Shown: piece by piece, positions 23,818 through 35,093 of the stretch
Numbering within the stretch: position 1 is the first letter of the stretch
How the letters are laid out: each line of letters begins with the position of its first letter
The notes under the pieces: model-generated
What the model was told of the DNA's origin: nothing
What the model saw: the letters and a program-made list of their open reading frames with translations, nothing else
Databases searched by the model: none
Source of the DNA: Macrocystis pyrifera
Taxonomy: Eukaryota > Sar > Phaeophyceae > Laminariales > Laminariaceae
NCBI GenBank assembly: GCA_031763025.1
Contig: JASSKH010000026.1
Location: 1,178,001-1,242,000, forward strand
Direction of reading: 5' to 3'
Length of the DNA: 64,000 nucleotides
Position numbers and translations under genes: made by a program

Positions 23818-24721
23818 CGAAGGGAAGGTCGCGCGAAGTGGCAGATTTCTGAACTTGAGACACGAGAGCACCGGTATCTTGAGCCCGCCCCTGCAGCGTT
23901 GTTGGGTAGTCGAAAATAAACGACTCGGCCCTAGAGTCTTTCGTACAGCTTCTCACTTGCAGTAGAAGCACCTTTGTCGCGGATGTACAGCAGCACGCGT
24001 GCAAACACGAGAAGCCCCTCGAATTACGAATCAAAAACACCGCAAGCACCTCAAGCAGGCGGCGACTGGGATCGCCGATACAAATCTGTTGTGCGTCGAT
24101 AGCGAGGCAGCTGGCTTCTGACTAGACGGGGGCCGTCTGGCGGCGGTCTTATCTCAATCGTCTGCGGGTTTTAACGGACTGCTGTTGAACGAGTAGAGAT
24201 GCAGGCTGGTGCTGTGTGTGTACATACCAGGTACGCTTTAGTTGCTGGTTGCTACGTAAAAAAAAAAATGTTTTTTTTTTTGGTCCGTCCACCAGTATCA
24301 TGGATGATGGATGATAATTTTTGAGGCGTTACAATGCGGGAATCGCCGGCCAATCAAAAGAGAGACGGAGACGCCATGATACTCAAGATATTCGTTCGTG
24401 TCTCGTCGGCCGAAGCGCTGGGCTGGCTACGACGAACGACGAGAAGCGGACCGCATATAGCACCAGCTTTGCAACAACTGAAGCAGCTGCAAACACAGCA
24501 CAGCACAAAACAAAACACACAAAACAAAACAACAAACATCTTTTGCTTTGGACTTTCTCCCGCATGCGTGCTCGCCTGGTTGGCAATCTGCTGAGCTGTC
24601 TATCGCAAAGCAACAAAATTGCGTCAATGCTCATATCACACGAGTACCAGGTACGTAGCAGGAGGTGTAACCTGCGTGTTGCAAACCCTTATTTGTAATC
24701 CATCATAGCTAACAATTAGAC

Positions 24722-24845
24722 GCGAGTCGACGAGGGAAGAAAGGGCGGCAGTCTTCTCTTTCGCGATAAAAATGCAAGGCACGAACCGTAGTGGCGAGGG
24801 GCGAGAGCCTATATATTAATATGTGATACCGGATCTGAGTTATTA
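24722..24845 (+). mobile_element. SINE-C/A-related body fragment, inverted
   Basis: Reverse-complement match to 22640-22795: GACGCGAGTCGACGAGGGAA, AAAAATGCAAGGCACGAACC and GATCTGAGT. Confidence 0.55.
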
Positions 24846-24992
24846 CAATTAATATTGATAGGATGGGGAGAGAAAAGGAAAGCGAAGATACTCTTTAATA
24901 CACGGGAATGGAAAAAAAAAAAACTATACACTTGTATATACTGTAGCTTGAAGTCAGGAGAGAAACACGCGGGAAACCTCAGACGCACTACC

Positions 24993-25012
24993 TCTAACCC
25001 TAACCCTAACCC
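24993..25012 (+). repeat. Interstitial telomere-like tract (CCCTAA)
   Basis: Three CCCTAA-type units, TCTAACCCTAACCCTAACCC. The tract faces a G-rich tract at 25237-25316 on the same strand. Confidence 0.75.
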
Positions 25013-25065
25013 CCATCCACACCCTCAGATGACTGCATAGATAGGGTATCATACATTACAGGTTT

Positions 25066-25147
25066 GCTACAACACGTCAGTTGTTAGTTCGACCGATAGA
25101 GTGGTTGCTACAACACGTCAGTTGTTAGTTCGACCGATAGAGTGGTT
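25066..25147 (+). repeat. Two 41-bp tandem units
   Basis: GCTACAACACGTCAGTTGTT followed by AGTTCGACCGATAGAGTGGTT, twice. Related to the cluster at 7735-8290. Confidence 0.8.
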
Positions 25148-25191
25148 GATACTCAATTTTCTATCTGCAGCGAATGCCCTCAGCAGCTATG

Positions 25192-25215
25192 ATATATATA
25201 TATATATATATATAT
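25192..25215 (+). repeat. (TA)n microsatellite
   Basis: Twelve TA units. Confidence 0.95.
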
Positions 25216-25236
25216 GCTGCTATCTGAGCGCACGAT

Positions 25237-25316
25237 TGGGGGTTAGGGGCAGAGGTAGAGGTAGAGGTGGTATATACATAAGGTTAGGGATAAGGTCAGG
25301 GTTAGGGATAGGGGGT
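25237..25316 (+). repeat. Degenerate TTAGGG-like tract
   Basis: GGGGGTTAGGGG, AGGTAGAGGTAGAGG, AAGGTTAGGGATAAGG and GGGTTAGGGATAGGG. It is orientated opposite to the tract at 24993. A smaller one lies at about 31160. Confidence 0.6.
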
Positions 25317-26589
25317 GCCTCTCGGCTCCTTCAGCTATGGGTTACAAATTATTTGTGTTCGCAACCCTGCGGCTTACGACTATTAATGGACGCTCCCAAG
25401 AAAACATTACAGACAGACTAAATCTAGCCCTGTGGGTCTGGTTAGTACCATCCCGACTTCTTGTTATAATAGAGGGTCGATACTGAATACGTACATACAC
25501 CAGGTATGGTCGCATGTATGAACTTATGGGCGCGAAAAAAGGCAAGAAACCTCAAAGTGGCCACACGACCCACTGCGTGTAGTGTGTGGTGAGTGATATA
25601 TTGTAGTGAACCCCACGCGGCGCGTTGGTTGCTCAAGCGACGACCGACGACCGCATCAACCAACAAACTCATCATATATGACGTATGATATAATATATGA
25701 TCTGCAGTTCGAAGTTAGGTGCTGCTTTGTACTGTTACGAATACAGCAGTATGTAAATACGTAAACCATACGAGTAGTATATATAAGAATCATCAGCGGT
25801 ATTGTCGCATGATTGATATTACAGCAGGAACAGCAAGTCTGTCGTACCTGTTGTTATTATGTCTTCCTTCGCAGGCGAACGGAAGGGCAAAGCCCAGGAA
25901 CACACACCGGAAATTCAGGTATTTTTATCCTCGAGGGATACCTGTCAAACGATTGATCCAATACCCACGATATCCCGCATACACCGTGGAAGATCGTAGG
26001 TTCCTATGGGACATCCGATGGGACGTCCGATGGGAGTCCCACGGGTTTCCGTGGGATCTTGCGGGATACCACGTGAACCCACGTGAACCCGAAGAAAGTC
26101 CCGCAGGAACCCAGCCAAAAAGACTACCCTGGTACCAGGTTCAGTCTTCGCGCCAAGGGCACAAGCCAACGGCGAGCAGAATATGAAGCTGTAGGGAAAC
26201 CATCCTGTCGCTCTCTCCCGTTCACCGGTTCGGTTGTAGAGGTGTGTGCGAACGGGCTTTGAGGCGCCGCATCTTCGACCCGGGTTCTAGTGAGTACTTC
26301 ATGGAACTGGTGACAAGTGGGAGGAGTACAATTAGCTCAAGCGAATCTGCTCAACCGGGGAGGTCGAGTGAGAGGGAATAAAAAGAAAGGTTTCCCAAGA
26401 AATGTGCGTAGTAGAGTACCTGGTAGTATAGGTCGGGCTCCACGAATTGACGACCACTGGACCATGGAGCTTTCTGGGCCCGCGGGGGGGGGAAGCTTGA
26501 AGATCCGTGTTTTGCCACACGATGGATGTACACCATGTATGTAAATGGTGTGGCAAACATTGGCCTTCAAACTATCTATCCTGATTGAC

Positions 26590-27490
26590 CTCGTATCAAT
26601 ACATCTCTTCGAAAGCAGGAAGGAGGCAGACGACAGGGTAGCAAGGTACCAGGCCGACTAGTGGGTACAACCTGTTGAAGCTACTCGTACCGCAAACCTC
26701 TGTGGCTGATTTCTGTCTTCCAGTATATTCTCAATTTTTTTATTTTATTTACGCGTATCACGTACCAGGTATTTGTTTTTTCTATATTTTTTGAGTTTTT
26801 ATTTTCTTTCGTTCTGTGCCTTTTGTGTTTGGCACGAAGATAAAAGCGAATTTGAGTAGGAAGCACTACACATTCGCTATCTGAGTGGCGTCCAAGGGAA
26901 TGGGAAAAGGGGGGGGGGGGCAGACATAAGGAGACGGTTTAACCGTGGTTGACGAAAGCAGGAAGGAGACGGCAGACAGGGTTGCAAGGTACCAAACAGA
27001 ACACTGTTTGTTGTAGTAGGTGGCACCTGTCTAGGCTACTCGTACCACTAACTGCTGCGGCTACCTGTAGGGTGTTTTTTTGGTGTGCTTCGGTGTGCCT
27101 GTCCATTCCTTTAATCGTTTCTAGTCCTTACTCTGTTTATACACAACATGTTGTATTGTTTGTTCGTTTTGTTTGTTTTGTATTGTCTGTCACATCTTCT
27201 CCTGGAGGGCACAATGTATATACACATTGTTTTGACTTGTTTGTATTTGTTCCTTTGTTTCCTCCGATTCTTCATCTGTGAGCGAATGCTACGTTGTGTA
27301 TGTCGTGCCTGTCGTACCTATTCCTGCAGTATTGCATTGTCCACTCTGCTTACTGTCTGACAATGTACAGTAGTGTCTCTGCGTCGTTTAGTGACCACAT
27401 AACTTGTTGTATCTCTCTAGGATTGAATAACCGCAAAGGACACTGGGTGTGCTGGATGTTGACGGGTAGAGAGAACGGTTTAATGTGAAG
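26590..27490 (+). repeat. Diverged copies of the intron-1 repeat family
   Basis: 26610-26700 and 26955-27075 share GCAAGGTACCA, CTACTCGTACC and CTGCGGCTACCTG with 43640-43725. 27145-27490 shares GTATGTCGTGCCTGTCGT, TGTATCTCTCTAGGATTGAA and GAACGGTTTAATGT with 42830-43150 and 44262-44548. Confidence 0.6.
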
Positions 27491-28171
27491 AGCACATATG
27501 CACACAAGCTACGAATTACACTACCCCCCCCATAAAGCTCTATGATTGCCAATCCCTGGAGCCCGAACTTCCGGTATGTTATATTAATACAGGTAAGCCA
27601 GCGGATCAATGTATTCCCTGTCACAGTCACTAGGCTTCTTCGTATTAGTAGGTATCTCGCTCGTCCAGCTTTTCTCACGTGAAAGTCAATGATACGAAAA
27701 TAATAAGATGTTGTACAAATATAACTTTATGCGCTCTTCTAATGAAGCAGCCAGCACACGTACGTACGTACGTTGGCAAAGCGGAACCCGCTTTTCATCG
27801 GAAAATCTGAAAGGGGGTACATACATGTGCGTCTCCAAGCGCCATGTACGGTCGATTATGACGAATCTATTGGTACGACACCATATACCTCACGCTATAA
27901 AGTGTCAATGTGATTTCCCGTCATTATGGAAGAGGCGTCAATCTCCCTCTTGAGTCTTGAAAAAGTTTTGGTCGCTTGTCGCGCGTCATGTATGTTCAAA
28001 GAACATCATCAGGGCGAGAAACTCAACTACTAATAATGATACCAAACGCGTACCTGGTAAGTGTGTGAGTGACCTATCGTAATTGACGAAAGAAACCATC
28101 TCAGGTGATATTTTTTTTCGCGTTCTGTTTTTTTTTCATCACCCTGGGTGATTTCCTGTGGTCGGGTCGTA

Positions 28172-28244
28172 TGTTATGAGGCTTAGATTGGGTAGGCGAT
28201 TGGTTAACCTTTTACCTTTAGACCAACGGACTAAGACCTTAACA
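28172..28244 (+). repeat. 5' LTR of mosaic element
   Basis: 73 bp, TGTTATGAGG...GACCTTAACA. It differs from the 3' LTR only by A versus C near position 50. Confidence 0.9.
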
Positions 28245-28275
28245 AATGGCGTCGACGGCAGGACATGGGGCCGAT

Positions 28276-28613
28276 TCGCCAAAAAAATAGTTCGAAAACT
28301 CCAAAGGAGGACCTGGGCAAGCGCGGGCCACGGCCAAAGGGCGGGGCGGCGCTGGTGTAATCTCATGAATTCTGTCAGGTCTGGTTGGGGTGCAGAATTG
28401 GTGAGAGGAGGCGGGGTGTGCCAACCCGGCCTCACTTGATCGGAGGGTGTCGCGAACGGCGGAAAGAGCTTTACCGAGGAAATTTTTTCCATGCCACCGA
28501 GAGGGGTCGTGAGCTTCGGGGTCGTCTGCCCGCAGACCGATGCCCCACACGGCATCAAAAGAGCTGGCCTCAGCCAAAATTTTGGTGCCAGTGTTCAATA
28601 GGTGCTGCTTCAC
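28276..28613 (-). pseudogene. Inverted NADAR C-terminal fragment
   Basis: Reads MKQHLLNTGTKILAEASSFD, VWGIGLRADDPEAHDPSRW and LGKALSAVRDTLRSSEAGLA on the minus strand. It corresponds to 59475-59815 of the full Ty3 element with a few substitutions. The N-terminal half of the domain (the Glu/Lys helix) is missing. Confidence 0.85.
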
Positions 28614-28620
28614 GCCCTCA

Positions 28621-28782
28621 CTGTCGCTTCATGAATAGGGCGTGGTGTTCACGAACGATGTCGTACGCGCGCTGCTGGGAGAGAAGAAGCTTGATTGGTC
28701 CCGGGTCGTCCAAATATCGAAGCAAATATACTCCATCCGTCGGTGGAGTTGCGCTGATTTTTCCGAGCCACCACAGACCGTC
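28621..28782 (-). pseudogene. Inverted Ty3 integrase C-terminal fragment
   Basis: DGLWWLGKISATPPTDG, YLLRYLDDPGPIKLLL and VREHHALF are typical of the C-terminal barrel after the integrase core in this Ty3 lineage (recalled family knowledge). Confidence 0.65.
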
Positions 28783-28905
28783 ACTGTCGCTCGCGTGAAC
28801 CGCCGCAACTCCGCCCTCTCCGACGCTCTGCGTCCGGTCCCCAAATTTGACGTTGGTGGTTGGGTGTGGGTGTACAATACGGCGGCCACCATCCGCCAGG
28901 GCGCG
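28783..28905 (+). pseudogene. Sense Ty3 integrase fragment
   Basis: LRPVPKFDVGGWVWVYNTAA then TIRQGAK, the strand-rich segment just after the integrase core. It joins at about 28905 to a gag-terminal sequence (CCCGAATGGACGCCAGCC). Confidence 0.65.
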
Positions 28906-29510
28906 AAACCCGAATGGACGCCAGCCAGGCACCTTCCGCGCCGGTAACTGACAGGTCGACGGCGGTTCGGCTTCTCCTGACCGCCCGCCGCCAGCATTGT
29001 CAGGAGAAAAAACCTTGATTTCACAAGATGCTCGCGTCCCAGGCTCGCTCAGTACTCCGCTCCCGCCCCGCGCGTTACTCCGTACTTCGGACCGACGCAG
29101 CGACTCAGCTCCACAGCTTTTTCCGGGGAGCCCTCGGGCGCCTTCCCCGACGTCGGGAGCCCGCGCCTCAAACGCCGCTCCCCTCAACCTGGGCACGAGA
29201 GCAGGCGCGATAAACGCCTCTCTCCCAAACCACGCACCGCGCAACACGACGGGTGTCGCGCCGTCGCGTCGTTTTTTTTCAGCGAGGGTGTCCCCCTCCT
29301 ACACCTCGCGGCCATGCGGTGGCGGTCGGTTTGAGGTGCGGGAAGGCAAACACCCTCGCTGAAAGTGAGGCCGGGTTGGCACACCCCGCCTCCTCTCACT
29401 AATTCTGCACCCCACCCAGACCTGACAGAATTCATGAGACTACACCAGCGCCGCCCCGCCCTTTGGCCGTGGCCCGCGCTTGCCCAGGTCCTCCTTTGGA
29501 GTTTTCGACC
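28906..29510 (+). pseudogene. gag-end/leader and post-NADAR segments
   Basis: 28906-29350 is almost identical to 58112-58554 (only scattered differences, for example a 3-bp indel near 29262). 29362-29510 matches 59665-59815. A short duplicated word CCTCGCTGAAAGTG marks the junction. Confidence 0.85.
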
Positions 29511-30000
29511 TATTTTTTTGGCGACATGCCGAAGTATTTGCCGGCGGGGTTGATGCAATACGTGCTCAATAATTTCTCCAAGAAATCCCTTCCGTACCAC
29601 GTCACCGAGGACGACGTTTCGACCCCTCTTGAACGACTCGAAGTGGAAAAGATTACTGAACATCAATCGGTTAGAGGTCGAGGTGGCGTCATCGCGGTGA
29701 TGTACGAGACGCACTGGAAGGGACTTTCCCGGCCATCCTGGGAACGGGAAATGGACCTTCAGCTCTCGCCACGCAATTTTGCGCTACTGGGTCGGCACCC
29801 CGAACCAACACCGCCAAACCAACCGCCTGTATCGCCGAATGAGAATTGGCGCGGCACAACGGGAGCTTTCCCGGAGTAACGGCGAGCGGTTTCTAGCACC
29901 CGGCTATGGTTGCGTATCGCACGCCGATTGGCTCCGCCGATACAGCAACACTGTACTTCCCAACGGGGCCCACTTTTGGTACAATGGCGACGACGGCAGA
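29511..30000 (+). pseudogene. Ty3 integrase tail with chromodomain-like region
   Basis: Sequence PKYLPAGLMQYVLNNFSKK, then ERLEVEKITEHQSVRGRGG, IAVMYETHWKGLSRPSWERE (chromodomain-like: a V-x-KI strand, then THWKGL and PSWE). After a frame change near 29780 it reads YWVGTPNQHRQTNRLYRRMR and GAHFWYNGDDG. This part lies beyond the window end in the full element, so the mosaic shows what that element's C-terminus probably looks like. Confidence 0.7.
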
Positions 30001-30044
30001 ACATGGGTCGTTGGTCGTGAGTTCGAATCTCACGTCCACCATGA
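29984..30044 (+). other. tRNA 3'-half-like sequence with CCA
   Basis: Contains a T-arm GTGAG-TTCGAAT-CTCAC followed by GTCCACCA. The 5' acceptor strand is missing. It follows the GDDG coding point, where the sequence also resembles the PBS region (TGGCG-CGACGGCAG-ACATGGG). Confidence 0.5.
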
Positions 30045-30178
30045 AATCGCTTTTTAAAGAAAAGTGAATTTCCTCATGTCAAGAACCTGAAAAAATACTT
30101 CTGGATCCCCAGAAATTGGAACCGCGTGTTGGTGTCACGCGTCGACCCGTATATCCGGTCGGTTCCAGGGCGGGGGGG

Positions 30179-30251
30179 TGTTATGAGGCTTAGATTGGGT
30201 AGGCGATTGGTTAACCTTTTACCTTTAGCCCAACGGACTAAGACCTTAACA
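30179..30251 (+). repeat. 3' LTR of mosaic element
   Basis: 73 bp, preceded by a G-rich tract and followed by CGTA. Confidence 0.9.
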
Positions 30252-30255
30252 CGTA

Positions 30256-33200
30256 TCTAACGAACCCTAGTGGGAACGGGCATGTATTATTCGAGTTTTT
30301 CTTTATTTTCAATCGGCGGTGTGGTTTCTCGTGGGGGAGTGATACCGACGGGGGAGATAACAGAAGTACACGATGGGTAAGATTTGGTACTCTTCGTACA
30401 CCCACGCAGGCAGCAGACGGGGGTAATAAAAAGGGAGGTGATACCCCAAGCCGGGATAACCGGCACCTTTCGGCGCTTCCAGAAAGGTACAAAGGGGAGT
30501 GATAGCAAGGGAGCCATAACCTAACCGTACTGCTTGCATGGCACTTGATCGGAATGAGCCAGGGGGGTGACAACAAGCAGGTGACATCAACGTGTAGCAG
30601 TATTTTCGTTCTGTTTGCGTATCCCCTGATATGAAAGAGCCCGTGGTCCTCATATTTTGTACATGCCCTCTATCGGCGATGAAAACCGGGGACGAACCCC
30701 GTTTGAAACCCGGGGATTCTAGCCAGTTGGACGTGCTTAATTCAGCAACGAATTACTAGGAGGTGCACTTCAGAGGCTCTCTCCCCGTCGGAAGGGCTCT
30801 GCCACTCTTCAATGCTGTCCTCCGTGTGCGGTGCCGAATACTACGGTGTTTGCACTCATCCCGGGTGATACTATTTTGTGTATTGTTCGGAAGGCGTGCC
30901 GGCCCAGAGGGGTGGCACATCTAACGAACCTCGGTGACAAACCTGCCAATTTGTTTTGTAGTTTTGCTTTTTTCATCAACGGAGGTGGTTTCCTGTGGTG
31001 GGGTGATATCTAAGACACGAGTGGTGTTTTACGTCAAGTACGGTAATCGTTTATTGATAGAAGTGGACAAGGAAGAAGTTGGGTGAAGGGTGTGGACACT
31101 GTACTGCTGTACGAGAAGTACCTACTTGATGACGAATCGGGAATGTTTTTCGACAAAGTGGTTAGGGTTGGGGCTAGGGTGAGAATGGGATAATATGCGA
31201 GTATATCACAGACATTCGTAATGAGAATCGAAGGAACGGAGATAGATATACCACGACAAACCTGAACAACAATACAGGCTTTTTCGGTTGGTTCCCTCCC
31301 TCCTGGGTTTTTTTCTTCTTCCTTTAAAAAAAAAAAACAGTTCGTATAGCTGCGGCTGTTTAGTAGTATCAATCGACGTTTGTTCATGTTTGTTTCTGCC
31401 TATGAGGGCTACGACAGAGCCCTTTATAAAAAACGCAAGTTGAGGTTTTGTGCTGAGAGGACACAGAGACCTGCCTCACAGCGAATCAAAACTGAACCGT
31501 ACACGGAGAACTTGGTAATGCCCGCAATGACCATGGCAAATGGCATACAATATGCCCTGTCAATCGCCGAAATATATGGTAAATCAGTTACGCTGGTTAG
31601 ACCGGGTAACCTACAGTACTTGATAGCTTAAACCAAGAGCGTATTTGTGACGGTGGTACTCGTTCGTGACGAGACAAGGCGAGGAAAGGGGTACACCAAA
31701 TATCAAGCCCTTTTTGGGTGCATAAGGCCCACTAGAATCAGAGCTCAGACAAACTCCGGTGGGTGATGGCATTGACCCGTGAGACTCACCCGCCAAGTAT
31801 AGCTACCGTATCCAACCGTGGTGCTCCTAGGTTCGACGCCACATTGATTCTCGCGAACGGTACCTCCAAGATAGACCCGTCTCGCCCCAAACACTGATCG
31901 TTAAAGGTATCCTCGCCATGCCGTCCAGCTTGCGTCTACCAACAGCCTGTTTTGTTGTAGCTCGGCACCTTCCTCACTCTTATCATGCCTGGCGCCAGAA
32001 AACCCCAGCGCCCTGTTGGTCCCACACCAGGCCCGCGCCAAAATACTTACATGGTACTTCTTTCGCATCCCATCGGCATGCGCCCAAGCGCGGGCCTTCC
32101 CAGTCATTCGCCTGTTAATTGGGATAATTGCATAGATACCACCAGCACATGGCACCCGTGGGTATCCGGTTCAGTGAGATGCCTCTAAATTGATCGCTTG
32201 AGTGGTTGGACGCTTTTCTTATCATACCAGCAGATAATAGATGCTTCATTAGATCGTACTCGTCGCTTCTTGGTCGGCATGTCATTCGCGGTATATATAC
32301 TGCGGTCGCCATGTCGGCGCATAGAAAACGTCTCGCTATTTATTCCTTTCAGTCAGTCGAAAACGATATTTTTCCCTGGAGGAGAAAACACGCACCGGAA
32401 GGGGTGCTAACGTCAGCATTGACGGCAGCTGTCAGCTATCAGCTACGTCTGCACTGCCGTCCGCACACGAAAACTGCACCACATCTATCAACCGTATCAT
32501 ACGTAGACGAGTAGTGGGGTATCGACTGCTGTACAGCAGTATAAACTCGTACGATACGTACAGCAGGCACATTTTTACTTGTAGTCTACGAGCTGTACAT
32601 TTTTGCCGAGACCGCAACAACAATCAATCCCGCGAGCATTTTTCCATGGGGTCAAGGGATGACAGGATTCCGGACTCGCGTGGATATCACGCCATTTGGA
32701 TCTACTTTCTATCCTACGAGTACGGACATCTGTTTCGTGATGCAGCTACGAAAAAAGCTGCGCTCGTTCGAGTCCCTTTCGTTCAACTAGCACGTATGAA
32801 TGTGAGAGTGTGGAGTGTAGTACGCGTGCCGAGAAAACGAGAGCTCGAAGAAAATGCCGTGAAATCACCGAAATCGCTATTAAAGCCGAGACATGAGATT
32901 CAGCGTTTGTACGCGTACGCCCTCCTCCTTCCCTCTCACTGAGACACGACCTACCTCTTGTTGTCGTCATGTACGAACTGCATTCTCCTGTCCTCCTGCT
33001 CCATGGCTTGATGGGTGGGCACGTAGTAGGCCGCAGGCGCAATGACAGTTTATGCGGACCTTCCGTCGTCAGTGGTTTCCCCGAAACGACACAAACAACT
33101 GGAGTTTCGCCGCACAACAAGGTCCAAGGTTCAAGGCTCAAGAGTGGAAGATTCAATATCCAAGATTCACAGCTGCTTCCTGCACGGGTTTAAGATCCTG

Positions 33201-35060
33201 GATCCAAACCTCGCTGTAAAATAAACCACCTCATGGTGTGTTATATCCATTACCTGGTAGTACGCGGGAGTGCTGTATGACCATGGACCACAGGTTGTAC
33301 TGTGGAAAAGATGCCCTGAGCATTCCCAAGCCACCGATGTACTATTAACAAAGCAGCAGCAGCGGCAGCGTAGTGTTTTTGCTGCGAGTACATCCACGTC
33401 TAGAGAAGGAAACAGACTGTGGTCGGCATGTTTACGTTGTCGGACGTGACGGTGAGCATGCTGCCGGGTGTCGTGAAGACACGAAGACATACAACCCATG
33501 AGATGTTTTGGGAACCCTTCATCGCGACATTGCCAGCGACGAGTAAGTAGTAATACCGTAGGTGTAAGACCGGTATTCGAGGGTACTGCTTATTTTATAC
33601 CCAGATTCCGGAGCCGGGGGGCACAAGGCGGCGTAAAGAGGGCTTTGGGACATGAGGCCATTTTTTACGCAAGTGTTCTTTCCGAAGGTTGAAACGTTGG
33701 AAACAGAGAGTGTCCTGCTCTACTTCGTCGAATTGCTGTACGGTACAGTAGTTATTCCATGTAGACCAAGGATGTCGGCCAGGGGCTCTTCTCGGAATGA
33801 GTCCAATTACTCTCGGCGGAGTAGCCTAGATCAGTTTCTCGCATACTCGCGAGGGTCGTGTTTGCAGTGTGTAGTATTCGGACTGCAGTATACAGCTCAG
33901 GTTTTAATTTCTTACCACCGAAAAAGTGACAGTTGATAAAAAAGAGGTCTCCGTTCGGTTGTAGCTTGTTTGTCCCTACGAGCCAAAGACGATGTCTTGC
34001 GGAGATCAAAGCCGCCGGCATGCCCTTCCCCACCGAGATTGACTGCCATGCAATGAAGCGCGTGCACCTTGTGTAAAAAAGTTCCTGGTACACAATCCCA
34101 TGTCTTGCCATGTTTCGTTGTGCACGTATAGTAGTGCCGTAGCACCACGACGTCGTAGACCGGAAGCGATCCACATAAGAGAGTCTGGGTGACATCCGTA
34201 AGGATAGTAATTAGGGCGCAGCCGGGCGCCCGACAACGCCGGACAATACGATACGGCGTCGAAGAGCGGGGGGCGGTGAGAGACGCGAAAACCGAAGTGA
34301 CTTGAAGCAGTTTTGATTCGCGTCGTAAAAATCCGGCCGTCTCTTTCGAGCATGTCTTTTCCTCTTCTCAAGTCGTCGTCAAGCAATACGCTTAATATAT
34401 ATACTCGTACGTAAGAGGAACAAGTATCGTGAGTTTCCCTCGGGCTTTGAACGATGAAATTGGAGGAGACTCACGGTCATATTGTGGAAGAGGTCTGTCT
34501 GTGTTCTCGCAAAAAAATGTGACTGATACCTGGGCTCGTTTTGGTGGGCAATCGCTGAATCCTTCGTGGAATGTCTATTCCGCATCCCACTGCTGTCATT
34601 GTCACCGCTGAAGCGGTCGAGTCGAGTCAAAACCACTGAACTCTGCCTGAAAGGCCGACCCGCCATCATCAGTAGTAAGACACCACGAAGCCACTCCTGG
34701 GCAACGTTCTGAATGTCCTTAAAATTACATGTTGAACGTCCCGAGGCAGCCGCACACCGTAGCACCTTGAGCTTTGGCCATGAGCTTCGTACAGTGGTTC
34801 GATTTTCGTAAAACACGTACGGTAATGATGTTCACACACGCCACGTATTCGTGAAAGTTTCGGCCAGCGCCGATGGGCAGAACCGTATGAAAAGCACCTA
34901 CTCTTCTGCGAAGTATTGGCGTAAGAAATCAGCACAATTCGACGCATTCCGACGAACGCGGGGAACGCTAAAATCGATTTGTTTGTTGCTCATTTAAAGC
35001 TCTAGGGCTCTTAAACCTTCCTCTCTGTTTTCGTCGGAAGTCAGGGCCAGCGTTCCTAAG
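30256..35060. other. No gene recognised; dispersed repeats
   Basis: The word CTAACGAACC and a later GGTGGTTTC-TGTGG-GGGGTGATA segment occur at 30255-30345 and 30918-31010, with a partial copy at 28105-28167, so the mosaic element inserted into a copy of this repeat. A tRNA-like fragment lies at 30670-30735 (minus; GGGGTTCGTCCCC). Reading frames at 31034-31387, 32514-32942, 33752-34195 and 34379-34816 show no recognisable domain. Confidence 0.5.

Positions 35061-35093
<33 letters not shown>

Larger units (their letters stand above)
28172..30251 (+). mobile_element. Non-autonomous mosaic LTR retrotransposon
   Basis: Two 73-bp LTRs differing at one base, both with TGTTA...TAACA ends, flanked by CGTA on each side (28168-28171, 30252-30255). 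A PBS-like TGGCGTCGACGGC starts at 28247, and a G-rich tract (GGGCGGGGGGG) precedes the 3' LTR. The interior joins, in order: an inverted NADAR C-terminus, an inverted integrase C-terminal piece, a sense integrase piece, sequence nearly identical to 58112-58554, sequence matching 59665-59815, and a sense chromodomain-like tail. It has no RT or complete ORF and must have moved in trans. Confidence 0.9.
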
